From an uncultured Prevotellaceae bacterium (lineage in GTDB: Bacteria > Bacteroidota > Bacteroidia > Bacteroidales > Bacteroidaceae), in the NCBI GenBank assembly GCA_900316445.1, contig ONCZ01000006.1, positions 1 to 63,309 of the forward strand: DNA of 63,309 nt, written 5' to 3'. How positions within the stretch are numbered: position 1 is the first letter of the stretch; each line of letters opens with the position of its first letter. Shown here in pieces: positions 48,745 to 57,099 of the stretch. The position numbers and the translations under genes are program-made. Below the pieces are notes generated by a model. It had not been told where the DNA came from, did no database searches, and saw nothing but the letters and a program-made list of their open reading frames with translations.

Positions 48745-51700
48745 TTACTTCTTGCCTATGATGAATACGATGTCGGCTACATTTACCTTCAGGTCACCGT
48801 TCGCATCGGCATTCACAAGATTGATGCCCTTCGCATTTCCTGTTACGATATAATTGGCAATGGTGGACAGATCCTTGTTGTCGACAACACCGTCGCCGTT
48901 GGCGTCGCCAGGCAGATACTCGGGCTTGATGTCCTTGGGCTCAGACCATCCTACGTTGTCTTCGGCTATCACGCAAAGCGCTTTGGTTGGCTTGCCATCG
49001 GTCCCAAACTCAAACGCGTTACCGACGATACCGCTAAACAGCAACTCGGGCTGGCCTCCGTCCGTGAAGCCATAGAGATCGTATGACTGGATGCCAGAGG
49101 TGGCATCGCTGCCTTCGAACTTGACTGTCATCTTGTTGCCGTTGCGTACTACACCGGTGATTTGTGACGTCGGATAGTCGGTGTCGAAGGTGTTCACGAA
49201 GGTGTTGGTCTCAATCGGATCATTGGCATCGAACACGATCGTAGCCTTATTGCTGATGGTAGAGCCATTGGCAGGATTCGGCTTGTGCTCAATGGAGAAG
49301 CTCACGAAGCCCTCACCGACGTGGTTGTCATTATTGGGTAACAGATAGCCGAGGTCGGGATCGTCAATCTCTTCGCCCTTCTTCGTGAGCGAAATGATGC
49401 TCCAATTAACCTCACCTGTCTTTTCGTTGAACTGACCGCTAACGCGTACTATGATCTCTGTCTCATTAACGGTGTACGGGATGTCACACGTGAACTCCTT
49501 GGTATTTCCTCCTACGCTCCAGGTTTGGCCTGCCCAGCCGAACGACGTGAAGCCGAAGGTAGAGAGGTCGTACTTGGTAGCATCGAGCTTGTCGTTGATA
49601 AATACTTCATGGGCCGGAGCCGTCGCCGTCGATTTGTTCTCGTAGGTGATGGTATAGGCCATGTTGTGAATCGGCTTGATATAGTGGGCGTTGTCGTCAT
49701 AGCCGGCAGGACCGATCATCTCGTTGGGATCATAGCTGCCGCGACCCTTGTTCTTAATATCGTCGGGATCGCCATTCAGACATTTCCTCATATCTTTTAT
49801 GCTCTTGTATTTGCTATATAGATCCCAGGCATTGCTACCCAATTTATAAAGTCCCTTAACAAGCGAAGAACCGGGTATGACTTCAGAGCCACAGTTAAAG
49901 AACACGTCGGCTGCATTTGTAAAGAGTGTTGACCATTTGCCTTCGGCACCAGTGGCAGTACTGTAGCCTGCCTTGGCGATGCTGCTGACGCAACTGCCAC
50001 CGGGAATAAAACCAATGGCAGTGTCGAAGACAGCCGAAGCCCACTCCTTGGCGAAGCATTCACCCTGCTCCAAGGTGAAAGGTGCGCGGGTACGGGCAGC
50101 AGCAAAGTCGTTTGGTCCCCACGGCTGCTCAATCCAGTAACCGATTTTTATCTCTTCGGACGGCTCGTTGTCACCCTTCACCATCTTGATGCGGAAGGCA
50201 CGCTGCTCCGTGCTATTCGGGCCGATGTAGGGAATCATAAACGAATAGACACGGTAATAGTCCTTAGTCTGTTCGTCATAGACTTTTACGTACTCTCCCA
50301 TTTGTTGTGCCCACTCCTGAGCCTCTTCGTCGAGGGCTGGATCGCAAAGATCAAAGTCAAAATCGAACGACACATCGACAGTGCCATGACGATCGGGGAT
50401 GATGATGATCATGGGAGTGTTGTAGGCTGCTACGTTGGCCCTGTTACCAAAATCGATGGTGTAGCGTTGCCATTTGTTCCACAGGCTGGCTCCCCTACCG
50501 TTCACCTGCATCCAGACATCGGGCTCTTCGCCGCCGGCAGTCACCGTGAAAGCCTGGGCCAGCGTTTCGGTGCCTACGATGACATCGTACTTGCCCACGG
50601 GGGCTGCACTCAGGTCGAACCGGGCCTCGGGAAGCTCGCCGGGCGATGACACATTTTTAATATCATAGCCGTATTCGATGAGCCATTCGCCCTCAATCTC
50701 CTTATCGCCCTGCTTCAGTATCACTTTGGGCTGCTTGCTGTAGGTCAGGTTGTAGCCGCCCTGAATGCGCAGACGCACACCCTTGTCCTGGGCTGCCTCA
50801 TTGGGGAACACCTTGCTCAGGCCGCCCACGATAATGCTCTGAGAGGTGCCGACGTAGGCATTGGTGTTCTTGCCGTCGCCCTTGGCCACCATCCAGTAGG
50901 TGTAGATGCCGGGATGGCCGCTTACATCCTGCTTTTCGTGACGTTTCTTGCTGGTGCTGTACTTGTCGAAGCGGTCCAGGTTCCAGGGGTCGGGCTTAAT
51001 CCACTGGTAGGCCTCGCCGTCCTTGGTTATGTCGGTCATATAGACGGTCAGGCCTTTCAGATCCTTTGTAAGGGTAAACTCAGGATGCGGGGGACGGATG
51101 CCGTCGTGGGCCTTCAGGTTATTCTCCAACAGCGGGGCTGGGTCGTTGTGATACTGGCTCTGGTCCTGCAGCGAGCCGTCGAAGGTGAGCAGCAGGCGGC
51201 AGTCCTTGTCAGTGGCGTCGGGCTTGCCGTAGATGTGCTGCATGATTTCCTCGTGCGTCAGGGCACGGCTATAGACGGCGAAGTTGTCGACGTAGGTATC
51301 GTTAACATAATAATCTCCGGATGAGCTGGGGCCGATGACGATGGGGTTGTTGCCCATAAGGATGGGGCCGCTCTCGGTCTGGGTACCCATGAGCATGCCG
51401 TCAACGTAGAATCGGATGTTGTCCTTCTCTACGTGTGAATCGTAGGTCATGGCCAGGTGATGCCACGTGGCCGTCTCGTTGATGCGATAGCGCCAGCTGT
51501 CCCACACCTCCTTGCCTTTACCGTTCACGGACAGCTCGGTGCTGAGGCCGGCATAGAAGGCATAGCCTTGATCGCCGTTCTGGTGTACACTAATATACCA
51601 TCCGCCATTATAATAGGATCCGTTGTGATTGCCGTTGGAATGGCTGAGAGCAGCGATGTCGAGTGATCCACTGCTGCGCTTGTCGATGCGCACCCAGCAC

Positions 51701-53328
51701 TCTACCGTGGTGGCTTCGCGGGTCTCCATGATGCTGGGCGTCATGGGAATAGTGACCTTGTTGAGCGGATAGTCAATGAGGCGGTTCTCGGGAACGGATA
51801 TGTCGAGCGCCATCTCCTGGCCTGTGGTGGCGGGAGCCGGGTCGTTGCGGCGATAGACGATGCTCCAGAAGTAGGGGTCGAAGGCCTTGTAGGGGGCCGA
51901 GTAGTTCATCACCCAGTGTTCAGTGCCCTCGCTGTCCAGGCGGACGGTGAGCGACTGGTTGTTGCGGTCCTTGCTGTCCCACGACTCGTAGCCGACGGCA
52001 AAGTTGCGATGGACGGTGCGGAAGCCGTCCTTCGACTCCACCAGCAGGCCGCGGCAAGTGGTCAGATAGACGTGCTGGCCCGTGGGGTCGTCGGGGGCGA
52101 GGTAGAGGTCGTAGAAGTTGGAGAAATTGGAGTATTGCGAATTCCAGAAGCAGCGCTCCTGCATCTCCCAGGTCTTTCCGCCGTCGTGCGAGTGGTACAT
52201 CCGGGGGCCGTAGGGCGTCTGCAGCACGTAGATGTTTTGGCCCTTAGCGGCAATGGCACCAGGGCTTCCCTTAGACTCGGGCAAGTAGATGGCCTCCGTC
52301 CACGTCTTGCCGAAATCGGTAGAGCGGCGGAATACGGTATGGCTGCGGTCGCTGGTGGGTCTTGTGCCCTCCACCTCCTGGATACAGCCCCTGAAGATGA
52401 CGTTGATGGCATCGCCTTCTAAGGTCATCTGGGCGTGGTAATTAAAGGATTCGCCGTTGAAACCCTTCATATAGTTCAGGTCGCCCCATGATTTGCCCTC
52501 CTCGCCAACTGGCGGTGCTATGTTCTGTGTGGTGATAGTCTCGCCGCCGTCGGAAGAGGTGGAGACATAAACATTGCCCCACAGCATGTTGTAGTTCCAG
52601 CCATAGTCGTTGCCGAGCACAGCCCATTTGCGGCCAGACACCTGCAGGTCGGCTAAGTTCTGTATGGTATCTATCGTCTTGTCTGTGAACGTGGCACCGC
52701 CGTCGAAGGAGGTGAGCACGCGGGTCTTGTAGCTGGTGTAGTTGTAGCGACTGCTATTGAAGGCGATGACCAGTGTCTGCCCGTCTGCTTCTACGTGGGG
52801 TCGTCCGTAGTAGTAGTGGCCGTCGCCCTCGCTACCGTCCGCTATCTTACGCGTCTGGAAAGTCTTTCCGCCGTCGTGTGAATAGGTGTAGTAAACCTCG
52901 CCGTTCTGTTCACTCTCGGCGGTAAGCATGGTGACGAAATGGACGTTCTGCCCTTCCACCTCCATCCATTTGGCATTGGAGCCGAAATTACCGCCCACAT
53001 AGTTGATGTCGCCCATCTTCATTGTTTTCGACTTGACGATGGCACGGGGCTCTTCCCACGTGCGGCCGGCATCAGTGGAGCGCCGGTACCAAAGGCAGTA
53101 ATCGCCATCGGCGTTGGGCTTCCAGTCAGTCCAGGCCACGTGTACGGTCTGGCCGGAGACCTGCATGTCTATGGGCAACTGAGTCTTGGTGTAATACGTG
53201 ATGTCTGTCGTGCCTAACGACAGGTTCTGCCATCCGCCCCAGTTAGAGGGCACATATTGGCTCATGTCATCGGCTCTGCCCTGGATGACCGCCACTAAGA
53301 TAGCACAAAGAAATAAGACTTTTCTCAT
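48745..53328 (-). CDS. Giant sialidase-like BNR/LamG protein with dockerin
   Basis: The 1527-residue secreted protein begins with a six-bladed sialidase-type propeller carrying Asp-box motifs (STDAGRTWEE, SHDGGKTFQ, SFDGGATFTD, STDFGKTWTE, SHDGGKTWEM; residues about 85-385). A LamG-like jelly-roll follows (about 533-700; TVECWVRIDK, LTHEEIMQHIYG), then a PKD/Ig-like region and a conserved beta module (about 1230-1365; YDPNEMIGPAGYDDNAHYIK). It ends in a complete dockerin with two calcium loops (DANGDGVVDNKDLSTIANYI, DANGDLKVNVADIVFI). Catalytic residues of true sialidases (Arg triad, Tyr/Glu) cannot be confirmed, so it may bind rather than cut glycans. A strong terminator follows. A 30-codon relic of the neighbouring family lies just upstream. 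Confidence 0.85.
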   Translation of the reverse strand: MRKVLFLCAILVAVIQGRADDMSQYVPSNWGGWQNLSLGTTDITYYTKTQLPIDMQVSGQTVHVAWTDWKPNADGDYCLWYRRSTDAGRTWEEPRAIVKSKTMKMGDINYVGGNFGSNAKWMEVEGQNVHFVTMLTAESEQNGEVYYTYSHDGGKTFQTRKIADGSEGDGHYYYGRPHVEADGQTLVIAFNSSRYNYTSYKTRVLTSFDGGATFTDKTIDTIQNLADLQVSGRKWAVLGNDYGWNYNMLWGNVYVSTSSDGGETITTQNIAPPVGEEGKSWGDLNYMKGFNGESFNYHAQMTLEGDAINVIFRGCIQEVEGTRPTSDRSHTVFRRSTDFGKTWTEAIYLPESKGSPGAIAAKGQNIYVLQTPYGPRMYHSHDGGKTWEMQERCFWNSQYSNFSNFYDLYLAPDDPTGQHVYLTTCRGLLVESKDGFRTVHRNFAVGYESWDSKDRNNQSLTVRLDSEGTEHWVMNYSAPYKAFDPYFWSIVYRRNDPAPATTGQEMALDISVPENRLIDYPLNKVTIPMTPSIMETREATTVECWVRIDKRSSGSLDIAALSHSNGNHNGSYYNGGWYISVHQNGDQGYAFYAGLSTELSVNGKGKEVWDSWRYRINETATWHHLAMTYDSHVEKDNIRFYVDGMLMGTQTESGPILMGNNPIVIGPSSSGDYYVNDTYVDNFAVYSRALTHEEIMQHIYGKPDATDKDCRLLLTFDGSLQDQSQYHNDPAPLLENNLKAHDGIRPPHPEFTLTKDLKGLTVYMTDITKDGEAYQWIKPDPWNLDRFDKYSTSKKRHEKQDVSGHPGIYTYWMVAKGDGKNTNAYVGTSQSIIVGGLSKVFPNEAAQDKGVRLRIQGGYNLTYSKQPKVILKQGDKEIEGEWLIEYGYDIKNVSSPGELPEARFDLSAAPVGKYDVIVGTETLAQAFTVTAGGEEPDVWMQVNGRGASLWNKWQRYTIDFGNRANVAAYNTPMIIIIPDRHGTVDVSFDFDFDLCDPALDEEAQEWAQQMGEYVKVYDEQTKDYYRVYSFMIPYIGPNSTEQRAFRIKMVKGDNEPSEEIKIGYWIEQPWGPNDFAAARTRAPFTLEQGECFAKEWASAVFDTAIGFIPGGSCVSSIAKAGYSTATGAEGKWSTLFTNAADVFFNCGSEVIPGSSLVKGLYKLGSNAWDLYSKYKSIKDMRKCLNGDPDDIKNKGRGSYDPNEMIGPAGYDDNAHYIKPIHNMAYTITYENKSTATAPAHEVFINDKLDATKYDLSTFGFTSFGWAGQTWSVGGNTKEFTCDIPYTVNETEIIVRVSGQFNEKTGEVNWSIISLTKKGEEIDDPDLGYLLPNNDNHVGEGFVSFSIEHKPNPANGSTISNKATIVFDANDPIETNTFVNTFDTDYPTSQITGVVRNGNKMTVKFEGSDATSGIQSYDLYGFTDGGQPELLFSGIVGNAFEFGTDGKPTKALCVIAEDNVGWSEPKDIKPEYLPGDANGDGVVDNKDLSTIANYIVTGNAKGINLVNADANGDLKVNVADIVFIIGKK

Positions 53329-53345
53329 ATTCTTAAAAGATTTTG

Positions 53346-53438
53346 TTATTTGTTGCGGTAGATGTAGAAAGCTTCCTGCGCCATCATGCTTTGTCCTGCC
53401 GACAGCAGAAGGAATAGGGAGAATAGTAGTTTCTTCAT
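53346..53438 (-). pseudogene. 30-codon relic of the YIYRN surface-protein family
   Basis: The frame encodes MKKLLFSLFLLLSAGQSMMA then QEAFYIYRNK and a stop. It copies the signal peptide and first mature residues (MAQEAFYIYRN) of the 946-residue protein at 53461-56301 but ends at once. It lies between that gene and the sialidase-like gene. It is most likely the stump left when a third family member was deleted, or a short expressed peptide of unknown use. Confidence 0.7.
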
Positions 53439-53460
53439 ACAGTTGACAATTTTTAATTCT

Positions 53461-56301
53461 TTACTCGTCTTCAGTCCACAACCGGACTTCGATGCCGGTT
53501 TCTGCTCCAGGAGTGGGGGTGTACTCCCCTTCTACAGTACCTTCAAATGATTCAGTAAAAGTATGTCCATTCTTATAGTCCTGTCGTATATATCTACGTC
53601 CATAATCATGCCAAGAATAACTTCCCCATACATCTGCCGTCAGATAGCCGTTATAATTGATATAGTCATAACCGGAATGATAGCCGGTAATTTCATGCTC
53701 CCATCCCCATTTCTCATCCAGTTCCTCGTTGCTGGATTCGCTGGTTGTCCAATAGGTAAAGTCGTCTTTGTCTCCACCAACTTTTTCTTCTGATGAAGAG
53801 GCGGTTCTTTTAAAATAGTTTACATATGATCCTTTAAGAACCCGGCCAGGACGTTTGGATACATCTACCGTTAACTCCAGAGTCTCTACACTTGTAAGTT
53901 CACCATCTTCAAATTGAACGTGTTGTGGGTAGTTCTCACAATTGATGGTTATGATGTCTCCATTTCTGGTGCTTGTGAATTTGTATCCAGTGCCATCAGA
54001 ATATTCAGTGTTTTCAAATCTCTTACCAGATATACCTGGAGACACCTCCCTGGTCTCTGAATTGTCGAAAGGCTCTCCGTCTCGAGTGCCCCAGCTGTGA
54101 TCTCTCATTTCGCCAGGCATTGAAAACCAGATCGTTGCACGTGTAAATGTATCGCTGCCTGCGGCCTGATATATAAACAGGGTGTCGCTGCTAGTGTACA
54201 AATCAGTACCCGAGGTGGCTACAACTTCTAATCTGCGGGGGAATACGGATGGATTCTTGCCTACGTTGATAATCATCTCGCCATATTCCTCCTTAACATC
54301 AATATCGGTAATGGTTGCCGATGCCCACGAGTCACCGGAAATTTCCCGATAAGTAATTTCTTCTTGATACGAATTGTATGGCACTTCTTCATAGAGTGTT
54401 ACATGCACAGATTCGTGGTTGGTTCCAAAAAGAATCTTCACTTGCTGTTCTTTGCTGTCAATTCTTATCTCATCTTCAGAAATCTCCATCATGGGGGCTA
54501 TCACGAAGTACTCTGTGGCATCATTGACAGGTATTTCCTGGCCTAATGTCTTGAGATAGGGGCGCACATGATACATACCACTGGGAAGACCGCTTGTGTT
54601 GAACTTCGTTGTCAAGTTAAGGCTGTCTCTCATGAAGTAATTATGATAGAAGTCAAACTTGTCTATCAATTCGTCTTTGTCATTATACAGGGCGATTCCG
54701 ATCTTGCTCAACCAGAACGTTCTGCGGCATGGGCGTATCATGACTGTCGCCTCCTGTCTTTGTTGGCTGAAGTCGACCTTTGTCGGTTTGAAATCAGGGA
54801 AGAGATAGAGCGTAAGTTCTCCGAAGGCAATGCTTTCTTCAAGGAAGGTGCTCTCCTGTTCTTCGTCCCACAACAGTTTGTAACGTGCCTTGGCCTCCAC
54901 ATCAACGGAACAGAGTGAAGCGTCAATATGACTGTCCTTCAAATTGTCGTAGATGTTCTCGTCCGGATTATTCCCGAGGCTTGTGTTATATTCAAGGGTG
55001 GCTCGAATCTTCGGACCTGTATAAAGCTCCACACCAATGCCGAGGTCAAGGAAGTCCTTTGCCCAGTCGTTGGTCTCAATGTTGATGATGTTCTTGATGC
55101 CTGTCTGCACAAATCCGGAAAGTTTGACAGAGGCACTGTTCAGATCCAGGTACGTACCGTCCTCTCCTGCATCTTCTTTTTTAGGACCATTCATCTCATT
55201 GGAATATCGGACAGGGAATCCGGAAAGATCTGTGTCGAGGGTAAAAGACTGGTCCCACTGGAAATGGGAAGAGGGGAATGTGATCGTGGCCTCTATTTCT
55301 CCTCCGCCTCTGAGGAAGGCTTCGGGGAACGGACGTGTCTGGAACAGCGGCGCTATGGCGGGGAATTTGATGCTTTTAATGAATTGGGGAAGGCCGTCAA
55401 TGGGGAACTCAAAGTCTGTAGAGGCCTTCACGCCAACGGACGGATTGATGTCGACGCCCGTGTTGATCATCGTATTCACATAGGCTCGCCGCCAAGTGAT
55501 GTTATAGGCTACCTGTAGCTTGACTTTGATGTCGACCCCCATATTCACGCTGACCTCTACGCCTTCTCTCGGATTGAATGTCTTTGAGAGGGTCAGGTTG
55601 TCATCGATCAGCATCAGGCTGCCACTACCGCTGCTGCCTCGGGTATTCGCAGGATTGTCGTCAGAACCATAACCCGCCAGACGGCTGCGGACTTTACCAC
55701 TCTCATCTGCCGTCACCTGTTCGACAGTAATAAACTGGACAAAAATATCTCCCAGGTCGGTAATGAGGTCACAGTAGATATTCAAAATAGGATAATTTGG
55801 GTCATGTTCAATACTTCTAACCTTGCCGGAAAAACTATTTGCGCCATAGGGTTCGAGAAAAGCCTCGTCAAAGCTTACCAACACATCGCCAACTTGAGGG
55901 GTTAGCTCCAATGGAATGTCATCACGAAGATAGACCACCTTTTCGTTGCCATATAAACCAATGCTTTCGATATAAGGAGTCAATCCCGTCTCTTCCATAT
56001 TCTTTAAGCTCGGGTTGAAGATGATCTCCGGCTGTACGAAGCTGATGGAATCGATGGAAACGATGGGAATGCGGTAGAGCGAGTCGTCTGTCAGCACCTC
56101 CTGGATCACATAGTCATCGTGCTCCACACCGTCGAAGTCGACCTTCGACATGTTCATGCGCTTCACTTGGTCGTAGAAGAAACCGTTGAAGTCACCGTCG
56201 TTACGGTAGATGTAGAAGGCCTCCTGTGCCATCAGACTCTGTGCTACCGATAGTAGAAGTATGACAGCCATTAGCCCTCTGACTATATTTTGTCTTTTCA
56301 T
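53461..56301 (-). CDS. Large surface protein, paralogue of the BACON giant
   Basis: The 946-residue protein starts MKRQNIVRGLMAVILLLSVA and has the AFYIYRNDGDFNGFFYDQVK and RIPIVSIDSISFVQPE N-terminal module shared with 43883-48040. The middle is beta-rich (GVDIKVKLQVAYNITWRRAY) and similar in arrangement to the giant, but BACON repeats are mostly replaced by one or two Ig-like stretches (about 600-760). The C-terminal about 180 residues are rich in Trp, Tyr and Asp (YHSGYDYINYNGYLTADVWG). It overlaps the upstream dockerin/CTD gene by 4 bp. Location is probably the cell surface; function unknown. Confidence 0.78.
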   Translation of the reverse strand: MKRQNIVRGLMAVILLLSVAQSLMAQEAFYIYRNDGDFNGFFYDQVKRMNMSKVDFDGVEHDDYVIQEVLTDDSLYRIPIVSIDSISFVQPEIIFNPSLKNMEETGLTPYIESIGLYGNEKVVYLRDDIPLELTPQVGDVLVSFDEAFLEPYGANSFSGKVRSIEHDPNYPILNIYCDLITDLGDIFVQFITVEQVTADESGKVRSRLAGYGSDDNPANTRGSSGSGSLMLIDDNLTLSKTFNPREGVEVSVNMGVDIKVKLQVAYNITWRRAYVNTMINTGVDINPSVGVKASTDFEFPIDGLPQFIKSIKFPAIAPLFQTRPFPEAFLRGGGEIEATITFPSSHFQWDQSFTLDTDLSGFPVRYSNEMNGPKKEDAGEDGTYLDLNSASVKLSGFVQTGIKNIINIETNDWAKDFLDLGIGVELYTGPKIRATLEYNTSLGNNPDENIYDNLKDSHIDASLCSVDVEAKARYKLLWDEEQESTFLEESIAFGELTLYLFPDFKPTKVDFSQQRQEATVMIRPCRRTFWLSKIGIALYNDKDELIDKFDFYHNYFMRDSLNLTTKFNTSGLPSGMYHVRPYLKTLGQEIPVNDATEYFVIAPMMEISEDEIRIDSKEQQVKILFGTNHESVHVTLYEEVPYNSYQEEITYREISGDSWASATITDIDVKEEYGEMIINVGKNPSVFPRRLEVVATSGTDLYTSSDTLFIYQAAGSDTFTRATIWFSMPGEMRDHSWGTRDGEPFDNSETREVSPGISGKRFENTEYSDGTGYKFTSTRNGDIITINCENYPQHVQFEDGELTSVETLELTVDVSKRPGRVLKGSYVNYFKRTASSSEEKVGGDKDDFTYWTTSESSNEELDEKWGWEHEITGYHSGYDYINYNGYLTADVWGSYSWHDYGRRYIRQDYKNGHTFTESFEGTVEGEYTPTPGAETGIEVRLWTEDE

Positions 56302-56966
56302 CGCTTCTCGAATTTGTATTGTGCATCACCGATCTTCACGTAATAAGTGCCCGCGGGCTGGTCTGTCAAAGAGATTTCAGTAGTAGCGTCGCCAGAGGTC
56401 TTCTGTGATGAGAGCTGCCTGCCGTCGGCAGTGTATAGTTCTACGACCGTTCCTCTAGGAAGGCCTTCAAACGACATGACATCGCGGCCCTGATGATAGA
56501 CGGTCTCGCCAGCACGGACCTTGGCCTTTCCGATCTCATCGTAGGCACCTTCGAAAGTGTAGCGTGCTATCTCGCTCAACTTAAAGTAGGCAGTCGTCTT
56601 GCTGGTGGTCAGCACCAACTGCCCGTTGGCGAAGGTTGTCACCGGCTCCTCGTGTAGGTCGTAATAAGACTTCGTGCCGTCTTTCTTCAAGAGCACCAGA
56701 CGCTGTCCGCCGGCGTTCGTCGTGCCGTCGAGTACCATATTGGTGATCACGACGACATCAGCGGCGTTTACCTTGTCGTCTTTATTGGCATCGGCATTCT
56801 TCGCGTTGTAGTTGGCAGAAGGCTTGCCCATGATGGCGTTGCTGACCTCGGTGACGTCTTTCGAGTCGACCGTATTGTCGTTATTGGCATCACCCTTTCT
56901 GATGCTCTGAGCACTGACAGTGACAGCTGTCAGCACAATGGAAAGAAATACTAATAGTTTCTTCAT
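56298..56966 (-). CDS. Dockerin and CTD small secreted protein
   Basis: The 222-residue protein has a signal peptide (MKKLLVFLSIVLTAVTVSAQ), a full type I dockerin at the N-terminus (residues 24-82; GDANNDNTVDSKDVTEVSNA, DANKDDKVNAADVVVITNMV), a short beta domain (LVLLKKDGTKSYYDLHEEPV) and a C-terminal sorting-like domain (LPRGTVVELYTADGRQLSSQ, AGTYYVKIGDAQYKFEKR). An N-terminal dockerin combined with a C-terminal CTD is uncommon. It is the partner of the 946-residue protein by 4-bp overlap, as 48037-48510 is of the BACON giant. It may anchor or escort its larger partner; this is inferred from the repeated pairing. Confidence 0.85.
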   Translation of the reverse strand: MKKLLVFLSIVLTAVTVSAQSIRKGDANNDNTVDSKDVTEVSNAIMGKPSANYNAKNADANKDDKVNAADVVVITNMVLDGTTNAGGQRLVLLKKDGTKSYYDLHEEPVTTFANGQLVLTTSKTTAYFKLSEIARYTFEGAYDEIGKAKVRAGETVYHQGRDVMSFEGLPRGTVVELYTADGRQLSSQKTSGDATTEISLTDQPAGTYYVKIGDAQYKFEKR

Positions 56967-56993
56967 GTTGTTGATGTTTGATTAATATCGGCA

Positions 56994-57001
56994 CAAAGAT
57001 A
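56994..57001 (-). promoter_or_regulatory. Promoter of the dockerin/946 operon (-7 box)
   Basis: TATCTTTG on the minus strand, 27 bp before the ATG. The operator begins 18 bp upstream. Confidence 0.75.
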
Positions 57002-57019
57002 GGAAATAAATCCGAAAGG

Positions 57020-57068
57020 CGACTTACAAAACAACACTTTCGACTAACAGAACATGTTTTGTTAGTCG
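57020..57068. promoter_or_regulatory. 49-bp three-site operator, copy 2
   Basis: CGACTTACAAAACA, a 7-bp spacer ACACTTT, CGACTAACAGAACA, then directly TGTTTTGTTAGTCG. Layout and site consensus (CGACTWACAnAnnn) equal those of copy 1 at 48566-48614. Confidence 0.75.
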
Positions 57069-57099
57069 TTTTTCTTCAAAATAGTAATGGAATATAGAT

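Noticed and set aside
48745-53328. Calling the 1527-residue protein a sialidase
   Set aside because: Asp boxes show the propeller fold only; the Arg triad and the nucleophilic Tyr could not be assigned from the sequence by eye.
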